Positions 51,702-61,398 of a DNA stretch of 64,000 bases are shown here, in pieces; the stretch's first letter is position 1, and each line of letters begins with the position of its first letter. The position numbers were made by a program, and so were the translations under genes. Source of the stretch: Corynebacterium stationis (GTDB taxonomy: Bacteria; Actinomycetota; Actinomycetes; Mycobacteriales; Mycobacteriaceae); NCBI RefSeq assembly GCF_001941345.1, contig NZ_CP009251.1:1426001-1490000 (forward strand). Reading direction: 5' to 3'. The notes beneath the pieces were generated by a model. It saw only the letters and a list, made by a program, of their open reading frames with translations. It made no database searches and had not been told where the DNA came from.

Positions 51702-52856
51702 TTACTTAGTGGTGGAAGCGTTGTTGGACATCAGGTCAATGAACTGATCGAACAGTGGGTTCGCATCATGTGGACCTGCGGCAGATTCTGGGTGGTACTG
51801 CACCGAGTACGCCATGCCATTGCTCAAAGCAACGCCTTCGACGGTGCCGTCGTTTAAGCAGGTGTGAGTGACATGCGCTGGGCCGAAGTCAGTGGAGAAT
51901 TCTTCACCTGGGTTATCCGTTGGCATCGCCAGGGCAAAGCCGTGGTTTTGGGAAGTGATATCAATCTTGCCGCTGAGGTGGTTTTTGACTGGCACGTTGA
52001 TGCCGCGGTGACCGAACTTCATCTTGTAGGTTTCCAGACCCAGTGCGCGACCGAGCAGCTGGTTGCCGAAGCAAATGCCGAAGAATGGAATCTTGGCCGC
52101 CAGCACCTCGCGAATAAACGCAACGGCGCCGTCTGCGGTTGCTGGATCACCAGGACCGTTGGAGACAAAGACGCCGTCTGGGTTGTACTGCTGGATATCA
52201 GCGAAAGAGGTGCCAGAAGGAACCACGATGGTCTCAATTCCGCGCTGTGCAAAGTGACGCGGGGTCGAAAGCTTAATACCCATGTCATAAGCCACGACGG
52301 TGAACTTCTTCTCTCCTTCGACTGGGATGGTGTAAACCTCATCGGTCGACACTTCTGCCGACAGGTCAGCGCCAGCCATCGAGTCCTGGGCTTTTACTTC
52401 CTCAACCAGTTCTTCAACTGAGCGCTTTGCGGCATCGCCGGAGAAGATGCCAGCGGCAATCGAACCTTCGTTGCGCAGGTGGCGCACCAAGGTGCGGGTG
52501 TCTACACCCTGAATGCCGACAATTCCCTGCGCTACCATTTCTTCTTCTAAGCTGCGCTCAGAGCGCCAGTTGGATACGCGGTGAGAGAGGTTGCGAATCA
52601 CGAGACCTGCAACCCAGATGTTGCCGCCGTTGGATTCATTATCTTCATCGTTCCAACCAGTGTTGCCGATGTGTGGTGCGGTAGTAACCACAATCTGGCG
52701 GTGGTAGGAAGGGTCGGTCATGGTTTCTTGGTAACCGGTCATGGCGGTGGTAAATACCGCTTCACCCAAGGTGGTGCCAGTTGCGCCGAAGCCTAAGCCA
52801 CGAAAGCTGCGGCCGTCTGCGAGCACCAGGATGGCAGGTTGTGAAGTGTTCGTCAC
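51702..52856 (-). CDS. carA: Carbamoyl-phosphate synthase small chain (glutaminase)
   Basis: 384 residues. The class I glutamine amidotransferase triad is present: the Cys in FFGICFGNQLLG, and His and Glu in YHPESAAGPHDA. The N-terminal CarA-specific domain has VFTTAMTGYQETMTDPSY. It releases ammonia from glutamine for CarB. GTG start with AAAGG 9 bases upstream. A 162-base gap to pyrC contains a promoter candidate. Confidence 0.97.
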   Translation of the reverse strand: MTNTSQPAILVLADGRSFRGLGFGATGTTLGEAVFTTAMTGYQETMTDPSYHRQIVVTTAPHIGNTGWNDEDNESNGGNIWVAGLVIRNLSHRVSNWRSERSLEEEMVAQGIVGIQGVDTRTLVRHLRNEGSIAAGIFSGDAAKRSVEELVEEVKAQDSMAGADLSAEVSTDEVYTIPVEGEKKFTVVAYDMGIKLSTPRHFAQRGIETIVVPSGTSFADIQQYNPDGVFVSNGPGDPATADGAVAFIREVLAAKIPFFGICFGNQLLGRALGLETYKMKFGHRGINVPVKNHLSGKIDITSQNHGFALAMPTDNPGEEFSTDFGPAHVTHTCLNDGTVEGVALSNGMAYSVQYHPESAAGPHDANPLFDQFIDLMSNNASTTK

Positions 52857-53018
52857 AGGAGTGTGCCTTTCAAATTGAGTGTAAAAAATTCACTGCTTTG
52901 CATTATATTACTACGGTTGCTCTTGAGTCTATCCAGTGTGGCGTCGAAATCAAGATTTCTGCCACCACACTGTTTTGCATAATCTCGAGGAAAATTTCAC
53001 CGAGAGATTCAGAGCTTT
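52857..53018 (-). promoter_or_regulatory. Promoter candidate and hairpin before carAB
   Basis: The gap between pyrC and carA is AT-rich. On the minus strand it has a good -10 (TATAAT, plus-strand ATTATA at 52902-52907), about 45 bases before the carA GTG; the -35 region is weak (AGACTC at 17 bases). Just upstream, a hairpin with 8-base outer arms (CAGTGTGG/CCACACTG, 52934-52972) and an inner GAAATC/GATTTC stem could be the 3' end of the pyrRBC message. This suggests an internal promoter for carAB-pyrF. Confidence 0.45.
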
Positions 53019-54359
53019 TTAATTATCTTGCGCATCAAGTTCATAGGTGAGATGCCCACGCAACAAGGTGTGCGTGACGCGTGCACCGAACTCGATACCT
53101 TCATAGGGGTTATTTTCACTCTTAGATTCAAGCTGGGTCTTATCTGATATCCAGCGCGCTTCAGGGTCTACCAGCGTGAGATTCGCAGGCTCGCCTACTG
53201 CAATCGGACGGCCGTGGTCCGGCAGCCGGGTAATCTCCGCGGGCTTTTCACTCATCACACGCGCAATAAAGCGCCAGTCCGCAAGTCCAGGTTCGACGAA
53301 GAGCTTGACGATGACCGCGAGCGAGCTTTCCAGCCCCAACATTCCAGGCTTCGCGTGGTCAAATTCCACACACTTATCTTCTGAACCATGCGGTGCGTGG
53401 TCAGTAGCGACAACATCGATTACTCCATCGAGCAACGCCTGGCGCAAAGCCAGGGTGTCGTGTTCTTCACGCAGCGGTGGGTTCACGCGGAAGACACCGT
53501 CGTAGGTGCGCAACTTGTCATCGGTAAGCAGCAAGTGGTGCGGGGTTACCTCAGCACTCAGTGGGATGTCCTGGGACTTTGCCCACTTGAGCAATTCCAC
53601 GGTGCCGGTTGTTGACGCGTGGCAAATGTGCACGCGGTTGCCGTAGTCACGTGCCAAAAGTGCATCACGAGCGACGATGGACTCTTCTGCCACGCGTGGC
53701 CAGCCGCGCAATCCCAGCTGCGCAGCGGTCGCGCCCTCGTGTGCAACAGCACCCTCGGTCAGACGTGGCTCTTCAGCGTGCTGCGCAATGAGCACATCCA
53801 AGCCCTTGGCGTATTCCAAAGCGCGGCGCATCAATTGCGGGTCAGCAACGCACTTGCCGTCATCAGAGAACATGCGCACTTTGGCATCAGAGCGTGCCAT
53901 CATGCCGAATTCTGTGAGGTCCTTGCCCGCTAGTCCCTTGGTGATGGAGCCGACCGGGTGGACATCGCAAAGCCCTAAGCCCTGAGCTTTTGCCCACACC
54001 GACTCAGCGATGACGGGCTGGTCCATGACCGGCATGGTGTTGGCCATGGTAAAGACCGCCGTGAAGCCACCTTTAGCTGCGGCCTTGGAGCCGGTTTCGA
54101 TGGTTTCAGTATCTTCGCGGCCTGGTTCGCGCAGGTGCACGTGCATATCAACAAGCCCTGGGAGCAAGACCTGTCCTGCCCCGTTGATGGTCTTATCGAT
54201 CTTCTTGCCTGTGCCGGCATCAGCGCCAATCGCCGCAATTTCACCATTTTCGATTAATACGTCAACCGCTTCACCTTCGCCATAAGGGCGCACGTTGGTG
54301 AGCAAAGTTGTTTCGGCTGCAGCAGGTGCTTTCCGGCCGGTTTCTGGATAATTGGTCAC
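53019..54359 (-). CDS. pyrC: Dihydroorotase
   Basis: 446 residues, class I amidohydrolase dihydroorotase. The zinc motif is [20 protein letters not shown] (~70-89); further ligands are in [15 protein letters not shown] and VATDHAPHG (catalytic Asp). It closes carbamoyl aspartate to dihydroorotate. GTG start with AGGAG 8 bases upstream, 34 bases after pyrB. Confidence 0.97.
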   Translation of the reverse strand: MTNYPETGRKAPAAAETTLLTNVRPYGEGEAVDVLIENGEIAAIGADAGTGKKIDKTINGAGQVLLPGLVDMHVHLREPGREDTETIETGSKAAAKGGFTAVFTMANTMPVMDQPVIAESVWAKAQGLGLCDVHPVGSITKGLAGKDLTEFGMMARSDAKVRMFSDDGKCVADPQLMRRALEYAKGLDVLIAQHAEEPRLTEGAVAHEGATAAQLGLRGWPRVAEESIVARDALLARDYGNRVHICHASTTGTVELLKWAKSQDIPLSAEVTPHHLLLTDDKLRTYDGVFRVNPPLREEHDTLALRQALLDGVIDVVATDHAPHGSEDKCVEFDHAKPGMLGLESSLAVIVKLFVEPGLADWRFIARVMSEKPAEITRLPDHGRPIAVGEPANLTLVDPEARWISDKTQLESKSENNPYEGIEFGARVTHTLLRGHLTYELDAQDN

Positions 54360-54393
54360 AGGTTTTTCTCCTCGTTGTTTCTAGATACCGGCT

Positions 54394-55362
54394 TTAAGCG
54401 CCTTGGGGGTGCTCTTCGGCAAACCCGCTATTGGCGATAAGAGTAAACAGCACCGCCATGCGCAAGTGCACACCGTTGTTAACCTGCTGCAAGATAGCGG
54501 TTTGGTCCAGGTCCGCAACTGCGTAGTTGATTTCCATGCCGCGCAACATAGGTCCTGGGTGCATGATGATGGCATCTTTTTTCATCAAGGCCGCGCGCTG
54601 CTTAGACAGCCCGAAAAGTGTTGCGTACTCACGGTGCGACGGGAAAAAACCGCCGTTCATGCGCTCTTGCTGCACGCGCAGCATCATCACGACATCGGCT
54701 TCTGCAATCTCTGCATCGAAATTCACCGAAGTCTTCACCGGCCAGGTCTCCACCCCGAAAGGCAAAAGCGTCGGTGGAGCAACCAGCGTTACTTCCGCCC
54801 CCAGCGCGGTGAGCAAATCAACGTTGGAACGCACCACGCGTGAATGTAGGCAATCGCCGACAATCTTTACCTTCAGCCCTGCGAAATCACCCGCGGTGAT
54901 TCCAAGGCGTTGACGGATGGTCATCGCATCCAACAAGGCTTGGGTTGGGTGCTGGTGTGAACCGTCACCGGCGTTAATCACGGATGGGCCATCACCATTA
55001 GGCGCTACCCAGTTCGCGACCTGTTGCGCCGCGCCTGACGATGGGTGGCGGATGATAATTGAATCCGCGCCCAAAGAAGACAACGTCAACGCCGTATCTC
55101 GCAGCGATTCGCCCTTCTTCACCGAAGACGACGATGCCGAGAGGTTAATGACATCCGCGGACATCCACTTGCCTGCTGTTTCAAACGAGGCACGCGTGCG
55201 CGTGGAGTTTTCATAAAACAAGGTGTAGATGGTGCGCCCGCGTAGTGTTGGAAGTTTTTTTACTTCCCTATCTTTCAGCGCATCGCGGAAGGTGTCTGCT
55301 TCATCCAAAAGGCCGATGATCTCGTCTTTGTCGAGGTCGGCGATGCTTAACAGATGTTTCAC
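54394..55362 (-). CDS. pyrB: Aspartate carbamoyltransferase catalytic chain
   Basis: 322 residues. The carbamoyl-phosphate motif [12 protein letters not shown] (~50-61) and the [17 protein letters not shown] stretch (~138-154) are intact. It joins carbamoyl phosphate to aspartate. There is no pyrI regulatory gene next to it, as expected outside enteric bacteria. GTG start with AAGGAG upstream, 9 bases after pyrR. Confidence 0.98.
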   Translation of the reverse strand: MKHLLSIADLDKDEIIGLLDEADTFRDALKDREVKKLPTLRGRTIYTLFYENSTRTRASFETAGKWMSADVINLSASSSSVKKGESLRDTALTLSSLGADSIIIRHPSSGAAQQVANWVAPNGDGPSVINAGDGSHQHPTQALLDAMTIRQRLGITAGDFAGLKVKIVGDCLHSRVVRSNVDLLTALGAEVTLVAPPTLLPFGVETWPVKTSVNFDAEIAEADVVMMLRVQQERMNGGFFPSHREYATLFGLSKQRAALMKKDAIIMHPGPMLRGMEINYAVADLDQTAILQQVNNGVHLRMAVLFTLIANSGFAEEHPQGA

Positions 55363-55371
55363 TCGGTCTCC

Positions 55372-55989
55372 TTATTGCGTGGATGTGATGCCGCGGGTCA
55401 AGACCACCGCGTCGCGGCCGTCAATATCGCTAATAAGGACATCAATGTCTTCATTGCTGGCAGTCGGAACGTTCTTTCCTACATAATCAGCGCGAATTGG
55501 AACCTGGCGGTGGCCACGGTCAACCAAGACGGCTAATTGAATGGACTGCGGGCGACCAATATCGCCGAGCGCGTCTAAAGCGGCACGAATGGTGCGGCCG
55601 GAAAAGAGGACGTCATCGACCAAAACGACAATGGCATTGTCGATGCCACCGGCTGGGATGGATGTTGGTTGCAGAGCGCGGTGCGGTTTATTACGCAAAT
55701 CATCGCGGTACAACGTGATATCTAAGGATCCACTGGGGATGTCCACACCGGAAAATTCTGCAATCTTTGTTGCTAGCCGGTGTGCAAGGGGCACGCCACC
55801 TGAAGGGATGCCCAATAAAATTACTCGCGCAGCACCGGGTGAATCCAATGCTGTCTTTTCAATAATCTGGTGCGCGATGCGTGCGGTTGTACGTTCAACG
55901 TCGTCAGCACTGAGCAATTCTGACTGCGTGACATTTGTCTGCGCATCGTTTGCTTCGTGCCCGTCGTTGGGTACAGTTGTTCCACTCAT
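55372..55989 (-). CDS. pyrR: Bifunctional pyr operon regulator / uracil phosphoribosyltransferase PyrR
   Basis: 205 residues. PyrR binds the leader RNA of the pyr operon in the presence of UMP and also has uracil phosphoribosyltransferase activity. The PRPP motif [19 protein letters not shown] (~121-139) is intact; [11 protein letters not shown] and LYRDDL are also typical. The N-terminal ~25 residues are polar and extra. It is the first gene of the operon; AGGAGG precedes the ATG and lies inside a folded leader. Confidence 0.97.
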   Translation of the reverse strand: MSGTTVPNDGHEANDAQTNVTQSELLSADDVERTTARIAHQIIEKTALDSPGAARVILLGIPSGGVPLAHRLATKIAEFSGVDIPSGSLDITLYRDDLRNKPHRALQPTSIPAGGIDNAIVVLVDDVLFSGRTIRAALDALGDIGRPQSIQLAVLVDRGHRQVPIRADYVGKNVPTASNEDIDVLISDIDGRDAVVLTRGITSTQ

Positions 55990-55994
55990 CGTGA

Positions 55995-56030
55995 CCTCCT
56001 TCCCCGCCTCACAGTGCGGTCCTTAAAGGA
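55995..56030 (-). promoter_or_regulatory. PyrR-binding leader overlapping the pyrR ribosome site
   Basis: On the minus strand the pyrR leader contains CCGCACTGTGAGGCGG (56004-56019): a 4-base stem holding CTGTGAGGC, which fits the PyrR RNA consensus CNGNGAGGY. TCCTT upstream can pair with AAGGA of the ribosome site (AGGAGG, 55995-56000), so the fold would hide it. No terminator or antiterminator is seen, which suggests PyrR-dependent block of translation, as shown in Mycobacterium smegmatis. The remaining 240 bases to the divergent gene hold its promoter and that of the pyr operon. Confidence 0.7.
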
Positions 56031-56269
56031 TGTGTTCACTAGAAATATGGTGACCGTAGGTTTTACAGCTGCCACAGATACTAGCACTTATCGCACCGTC
56101 GCACCGTATCTATTTCCCCCGAATCCCCCTTCATGTATCCCCCACCGCGCAATCATTTCTCCTTAATTCACGTTGCGCACAACTTAATAAATGTATCGGG
56201 GCTAAACTAAGGAGCAAGTATTAGGCGCCGTCAGTCTGATGAACAACCCCCCAAGGAGCGTTTCCTTAC

Positions 56270-57652
56270 ATGAGTTTTTCTGCATCACACGTAGTTCCAG
56301 CATCCCGGGAACAGGTGTGGGAATGGCACACACGGGTGGGTTCGCTGTCGCGATTGCTTCCGCCATTTGTGCCGATGACTCCGCTCCAGCAGGCAGACAG
56401 GCTTTCCGATGGCACCACGATCCTGGGACTTCCTGCCGGCTTGCGGTGGACCTCGCGCCATGACCTTTCGCGGTATCGCAAAGGTTATGCCTTTACTGAT
56501 GTGTGCACGAACGCCCCCATGCGTATGTTGGCTAACTGGCGCCATGACCATCGCTTTGAAGATCACCCCGAAGGTACCTTGGTCACCGACGTGGTTGATA
56601 CCCGGATGCCAAAGGCAGTCTTGGACTCTATGTTTGCCTACCGCCAGCAGCAGTTGATTGAAGATACCGCTTTAATCAACCGCCTCAAGGAAATCGGGCA
56701 CGTTGACGGTTTAGCCGATAGCTCTTCTATTTATGGTGCACAGCGCAGGTTCACTATCGCGATAACCGGCTCTCGCGGGGCCGTTGGACGCGCATTATCT
56801 GCGCAGCTTTCACTAGCAGGCCATGAGATTATTCAACTAGTGCGCGGCAAGGTCAAGCCTGGCCAGCGACTATGGAACCCGCAGGCGCCAGACCCAGATC
56901 TCTTAGATGGCGTCGACGTGCTGGTGCACCTGGCGGGCGAGCCTATCTTTGGCCGGTTTAATGAGTCGCATAAAAACGACATTCGCGATTCCCGCGTCGG
57001 CCCGACCCGCAAGCTCGCAGAATTAGTCGCGGCTTCTAACACTGTGACCACCATGGTTTCAGCCTCTGCCATTGGCTACTACGGCAATGATCGCGGCGAA
57101 GAAATTCTGACTGAGGGCTCAGAGCCTGGCGATGGCTTCTTAGCCGATGTCTGTGTGGAATGGGAACAAGCCACTGCCCCAGCCTCAGATGCCGGAAAGC
57201 GTGTGGTCAATATTCGCACCGGCGTGGTGCTCTCCGGCAACTCCGGAATCCTGCCGCTATTTAAGGCTCTTTTTTCCACCGGACTGGGTGGTTCTTTCGG
57301 CGATGGCGAATTTTGGCTCTCCTGGATTGCAGCCGATGACCTTACCGATATCTATACGCACGCCATTTTCGATGAAACCTACGCCGGCGCGGTCAACGGC
57401 GTGAGCCCTAACCCAGTGCTTAACCGGGGACTTGCACACGCTATCGGCACGGAGATGAAACGCCCCTCGGTCATCCCAATTCCGACTTTCGGCCCAGCTC
57501 TACTCCTAGGCAAAGAAGGCGCACGCGAACTAGCGCTTGCCGATCAGCGCGTTATCCCCGAAGTGCTCAACAACCACGAGCATCACTTCCGCTACTCCAC
57601 CATCGACAAAGCCCTCGCGCACGAACTGGGCCGCGAACCCCTCAGGGAATAA
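56270..57652 (+). CDS. TIGR01777 family epimerase-like protein with SRPBCC domain
   Basis: 460 residues. The first ~150 residues form an SRPBCC (polyketide cyclase/START-like) domain; the rest is an extended SDR of the TIGR01777/YfcH type with the nucleotide motif ITGSRGAVGRAL (~166-177), VHLAGEPIFGRF, the SASAIGYYG stretch and a C-terminal DUF1731 region ending in GKEGARELALADQRVIPEVL. Activity is unknown; plant and cyanobacterial relatives have been linked to cell division (SulA-like). The ATG follows AAGGAG. It is divergent from pyrR. Confidence 0.9.
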   Translation: MSFSASHVVPASREQVWEWHTRVGSLSRLLPPFVPMTPLQQADRLSDGTTILGLPAGLRWTSRHDLSRYRKGYAFTDVCTNAPMRMLANWRHDHRFEDHPEGTLVTDVVDTRMPKAVLDSMFAYRQQQLIEDTALINRLKEIGHVDGLADSSSIYGAQRRFTIAITGSRGAVGRALSAQLSLAGHEIIQLVRGKVKPGQRLWNPQAPDPDLLDGVDVLVHLAGEPIFGRFNESHKNDIRDSRVGPTRKLAELVAASNTVTTMVSASAIGYYGNDRGEEILTEGSEPGDGFLADVCVEWEQATAPASDAGKRVVNIRTGVVLSGNSGILPLFKALFSTGLGGSFGDGEFWLSWIAADDLTDIYTHAIFDETYAGAVNGVSPNPVLNRGLAHAIGTEMKRPSVIPIPTFGPALLLGKEGARELALADQRVIPEVLNNHEHHFRYSTIDKALAHELGREPLRE

Positions 57653-57690
57653 TCGGCTTCTTTGGTGCTGGTGTTGCGAAAAGCAACCCG

Positions 57691-57742
57691 CCTGTGGATA
57701 ACTTCGCCTGTTGCGTGATGTGTCAACGTAGTTATCCACAGG
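57691..57742. repeat. Inverted repeat of two DnaA-box sequences
   Basis: CCTGTGGATAACT (57691-57703) and its exact complement AGTTATCCACAGG (57730-57742) face each other across 26 bases. Each arm contains a perfect DnaA box TTATCCACA in opposite orientation. On the plus strand the right arm is followed by TTTTT, so the same element could also end transcription of the TIGR01777 gene. It lies just before the HNH gene. Confidence 0.75.
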
Positions 57743-57794
57743 TTTTTGACCTTCCCCTAGCGCGGGCTTGCAAAGGCATTTTAGTGTCGAAGGC

Positions 57795-58922
57795 ATGGAT
57801 AAATACGAAGAATTTATGGCTCTCACCAGCCAAGCAATAGCCATCTTAAAAGACATGTCTAAACGCTCGCCATACGACATGGCAAGCGATGGCATGGCTC
57901 GCAAGACCGCCAAGAATTTCACCCAGCTTTCCGATGTCCTTTTCGGCCCCACCGACTCACCTCGCCTACAACGCGAATCAGTAGCACTTGCTGAAGAGCG
58001 GGGTTTAAGCCTTGAGTATTTAGAGATGGTGGAAAAGCACGCCAAGAAGTTGAAGAAGCGCGGTGCCGCTTGGCGCTTGCGTGCAGAACTTATCGCGTTT
58101 GAAGGCACCTTCGAAGAAGTCGAAGCCTACGCCAAGAAACGTGTCACGGAAGAAGGCGGCGACACCAAGAAGAAACGCGGCGTTCGCGTCGGCCGGGCTA
58201 TTGACGGCCTCCGCACCATAAGTATTACCGATACCCAGCGCCGTATTACCGATTTAGAAAAGACGCTTGATGTTGGCATCAAGCACGATGAGGACCAGCC
58301 ACGCTCTGAAGCATTGCTCGAGCCTTTCTGGGACCTCGTCGATGGAGGCGGCACCGGCCTTATCAAGCCGGAATACCGCACCGTCATTGCTATTGGCCTC
58401 GATGACTTCGCGAAAGTCTCCTGCGGTCGCGGCGACGACGTCATCATCGGTCTATCTGACGGAACGACCATGACCGGCGTCGAATTCATCAACGCTGCGA
58501 TGGAAGGCGCGTTTGGCGACAAACTTTATGTCGGGCTCTTCCACCCCACCGCCGGACCAGTTAATCTCTACGAGACACGGTTCGCGTCCGACAAGCTACG
58601 CACCTTGGCCATGGCAGAGAGCCTGGTCTGCCCGTGGCCAGACTGCACCGTACCTGCCGATAGATGCCAGGTCCACCACATCGACGCGCACAAGAATGGC
58701 GGGCACACCAAACCGTCGAACCTCACGATGTTGTGTAAGTATCACAACGGCGTCAACGACGACGGACCGGCTACGCCGGGCAGAAAGAAACAAGGAAGAC
58801 GAAAACCGAGTCGCGGCCGGATGCGACGTCACCGCGGCAAAGTCCGCCTGCACACCCCAGGTGGCAAACTGGTGAGCAATACGCACCACGTGAGCAGCAT
58901 GGGAGCAATGGACCTGATCTAA
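57795..58922 (+). CDS. HNH endonuclease, DUF222/13E12 family
   Basis: 375 residues from the ATG at 57795; an in-frame TTG at 57768 is possible and no start has a good ribosome site. The N-terminal ~200 residues are helical and charged and match the DUF222 region found in the dispersed 13E12-type genes of actinobacteria. The C-terminus is an HNH domain with zinc cysteines (CPWPDC, DRC, LCKYHN) and the active-site VHHIDAHKNGG and KPSNLTML (about 279-318). After it comes a basic tail (KKQGRRKPSRGRMRRHRGK) for DNA binding. A damaged, very similar copy lies at 1087-1681 in the same orientation. The role is unknown; such genes spread in genomes. Confidence 0.9.
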   Translation: MDKYEEFMALTSQAIAILKDMSKRSPYDMASDGMARKTAKNFTQLSDVLFGPTDSPRLQRESVALAEERGLSLEYLEMVEKHAKKLKKRGAAWRLRAELIAFEGTFEEVEAYAKKRVTEEGGDTKKKRGVRVGRAIDGLRTISITDTQRRITDLEKTLDVGIKHDEDQPRSEALLEPFWDLVDGGGTGLIKPEYRTVIAIGLDDFAKVSCGRGDDVIIGLSDGTTMTGVEFINAAMEGAFGDKLYVGLFHPTAGPVNLYETRFASDKLRTLAMAESLVCPWPDCTVPADRCQVHHIDAHKNGGHTKPSNLTMLCKYHNGVNDDGPATPGRKKQGRRKPSRGRMRRHRGKVRLHTPGGKLVSNTHHVSSMGAMDLI

Positions 58923-58959
58923 ACCCACAGCTGAGAGGAGCGAACAGGTGACCATCAGA

Positions 58960-58999
58960 GCTAACTAGTCAACCGGGCTGGTTAGCCGATTCGGCGATC
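58960..58999 (+). repeat. Conserved 3' tail of the HNH gene
   Basis: A hairpin (GCTAAC at 58960 with GTTAGC at 58981) followed by ATTCGGCGATC (58989-58999) lies 37 bases after the stop codon. The damaged copy has a hairpin followed by the same 11 bases (1731-1741); after that the two loci no longer match. This suggests the repeated unit ends here. Confidence 0.6.
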
Positions 59000-59023
59000 C
59001 CTATTAGTTTTAGTGAAACGAAC

Positions 59024-59068
59024 AAGTAGGCCGGCTATGAGAAACTTAATCCCATAGCCGGCCTACTT
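59024..59068. terminator. Bidirectional terminator between the HNH gene and der
   Basis: Perfect 16-base arms (AAGTAGGCCGGCTATG and its complement) enclose 13 bases between the convergent HNH and der genes. It starts 14 bases past the der stop on the minus strand and should serve at least der. Confidence 0.85.
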
Positions 59069-59081
59069 AATTGCAAGCGCC

Positions 59082-60710
59082 CTAACGCTTTTGCGAACGG
59101 CGTTCGCGAACACGCACTGCGATACGCACAGGCGTGCCGTGGAAGCCGAAGCTTTCGCGGAACTTACGCTCGAGGTAACGACGGTAGCCCGCGTCCAAGA
59201 AGCCGGTGGTAAACAACACGATGGTCGGCGGCTGCGTATCTGCTTGGGTAGCAAAGAGCACGCGTGGCAGACGGTTGTTTTTCATCGGCGGCGGGTTCGC
59301 AGCAATTGCGTCACGCATCCAGTTATTCAACTGACCGGTAGAAACGCGCTGATCCCAGCTTTCTAGCGCCTCGATCATTGCTGGCTCGAGACGCTGCAAA
59401 GCACGACCGGTTTCTGCAGAGATATTAATCCGCGTAACCCACGGCAGGTGCGCGAGCTGCTGATCAATTTCGCGGTCAAGGAAGTAGCGGCGATCCTCAT
59501 CCATCAGATCCCACTTGTTAAAAGCAATCACCAGTGCTTTACCGGCCTCAAGGACCATGTTCAGCACGCGCTGGTCTTGCTCGGAGATCTCCTGGGAGGC
59601 ATCGATAAGCATGACGCACACTTCCGCAGCATCAATGACACCACGAGTACGCAAAGAAGCATAGTATTCATGCCCCTGCGCATTCTTGACCTTCTTACGC
59701 AGACCAGCGGTATCAACAAAACGCCACAGTTGCTTGTCTAGCTGCACCAAAGAGTCGACTGGGTCCACGGTGGTACCGGAGACATTATCAACCACAGAGC
59801 GTTCTTGACCGGTGATCTTATTCAGCAATGAAGACTTGCCAACATTAGGCTTGCCCACCAAAGCTACGCGACGTGGACCTGCGGTAATGGAAGCGTGGCG
59901 CGGCTTCTCAGGGAAAAGGCTCAGAACCTCATCGAGAACGTCCGCGCCGCCACGGCCGTGCAGAGCAGAGACTGGCCATGGCTCGCCGAGGCCGAGCCCA
60001 TAGAACTCCGCCATATCGGCGTACATGGAATCCGAGTCGAACTTATTCGCTACCAAAATCACTGGCACCTCGGAACGCTGCAATTTGCGTGCCATCACCG
60101 AGTCAGTCTCCGTGATACCCACATTGGTATCAACAACGAAGATGATGACATCAGCAGTTTCCATGGCCACTTCTGCCTGGCGCGCAATCGCACCGTGAAT
60201 CCCCTTGGCATTCGGGTCCCAGCCGCCGGTATCCTGGACAAAAAAGCGCTGGCCATTCCAGTCACCGATATAAGAAATGCGGTCACGGGTAACGCCTGGG
60301 TGGTCCTCGACAACAGCTTCGCGGCGGCCTAGGAAACGGTTGACCAAGGAGGACTTGCCCACATTTGGACGGCCCACAATAGCCACCGTGCACAGCTCTT
60401 CTTCAGTGTGCGAAGGACCGGGCACGCCGAAGGCGCGCTCGATTTCTGCCCACTCCTCTTCGGAGAGCTCTTCGCCCGCGACACCGCCGATGCCGGAATC
60501 AAGGATCTCGTCATCGATGTAGTGTGCTTCGCCGAATTCCGACTCATCAAAGTTGTAGTCGAATTCATCCTCGTTGAAATCTTCGGAGGCCCAACCGCCG
60601 TGAGGAGCTTCTACGAGTTCCTCATCGAATTTGCCTGCTGGGTAGTGAAATTGGGTTTCTTGCTCTTGATCAGCAGGGTCGCCGTTAGCTTCAAAATTCT
60701 TATCGCTCAT
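59082..60710 (-). CDS. der: Ribosome biogenesis GTPase Der (EngA)
   Basis: 542 residues from the ATG at 60710, with AAGGAG 7 bases upstream; it overlaps the end of cmk by 11 bases. Two GTPase domains in tandem (P-loops [10 protein letters not shown] at ~113 and [10 protein letters not shown] at ~290; NKFDSD and NKWDLMD as G4 motifs) and a C-terminal KH-like domain ending in RRSQKR. It is needed for 50S ribosome assembly. The first ~105 residues are an extra, very acidic and probably disordered extension ([20 protein letters not shown]), absent from the ~440-residue E. coli type. Confidence 0.96.
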   Translation of the reverse strand: MSDKNFEANGDPADQEQETQFHYPAGKFDEELVEAPHGGWASEDFNEDEFDYNFDESEFGEAHYIDDEILDSGIGGVAGEELSEEEWAEIERAFGVPGPSHTEEELCTVAIVGRPNVGKSSLVNRFLGRREAVVEDHPGVTRDRISYIGDWNGQRFFVQDTGGWDPNAKGIHGAIARQAEVAMETADVIIFVVDTNVGITETDSVMARKLQRSEVPVILVANKFDSDSMYADMAEFYGLGLGEPWPVSALHGRGGADVLDEVLSLFPEKPRHASITAGPRRVALVGKPNVGKSSLLNKITGQERSVVDNVSGTTVDPVDSLVQLDKQLWRFVDTAGLRKKVKNAQGHEYYASLRTRGVIDAAEVCVMLIDASQEISEQDQRVLNMVLEAGKALVIAFNKWDLMDEDRRYFLDREIDQQLAHLPWVTRINISAETGRALQRLEPAMIEALESWDQRVSTGQLNNWMRDAIAANPPPMKNNRLPRVLFATQADTQPPTIVLFTTGFLDAGYRRYLERKFRESFGFHGTPVRIAVRVRERRSQKR

Positions 60711-61398
60711 TGGCAGGCTCCTTGACAATAGTAATGAGGGCGTTGAGCACTTCCTCCGGGCTCATCGCAGAGGTATCCACTACAACAGCATCCTGCGCTG
60801 GACGCAGCGGCGAGGTAGCGCGTGAAGAATCAGCTTCATCACGGCGAATGACATCGGCTAAAACCGTGTCGAAATCTGCTGGGATACCAGCAGCAATATT
60901 TTGGTCATAACGGCGCTGCGCACGCACCTCGGCTGAGGCAGTCATGAAGGCTTTCGCGGGGGCATCGACAAGCACGACGGTGCCGATATCGCGGCCTTCG
61001 ACGATCGCACGATGCGACTCACTGGCTAGCTTGCGCTGCAGGTTCACCAAGTTCGTACGTACTTCTGGGATAGCAGAAACGGAAGAAACATTGCGAGTTA
61101 CTTCGTCTTCCCGAATTTCCTTGGAGACGTCTTCGCCATCCAGGAGAACTTCGGTGGAATCAGGATCATTAGACACCGTCAGCGGCAGATCTGCCGTGGC
61201 AGCGATGACAGCTTGCGTATCTGCAGGGTCAATCCCCTTGCGCAGAACTGCCAGCGTGGCAACGCGATACATAGCGCCGGTATCGATGTACTTGGCATCC
61301 AACTGCTTGGCCAAAGCACGGCAGGTGGTGGACTTGCCGGTCCCAGAAGGACCGTCGACCGCGAGGATGAGGCCGTTATCGGGCATATTTGAAATCAT
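60700..61398 (-). CDS. cmk: Cytidylate kinase
   Basis: 232 residues. P-loop [17 protein letters not shown] (~14-30), [13 protein letters not shown] and the CMP-binding [20 protein letters not shown] (~138-157). It phosphorylates CMP and dCMP. The ATG directly follows the rluB stop (TAAATG); an ATG four codons on is also possible. Tight overlaps with rluB and der show one operon. Confidence 0.96.
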   Translation of the reverse strand: MISNMPDNGLILAVDGPSGTGKSTTCRALAKQLDAKYIDTGAMYRVATLAVLRKGIDPADTQAVIAATADLPLTVSNDPDSTEVLLDGEDVSKEIREDEVTRNVSSVSAIPEVRTNLVNLQRKLASESHRAIVEGRDIGTVVLVDAPAKAFMTASAEVRAQRRYDQNIAAGIPADFDTVLADVIRRDEADSSRATSPLRPAQDAVVVDTSAMSPEEVLNALITIVKEPANER

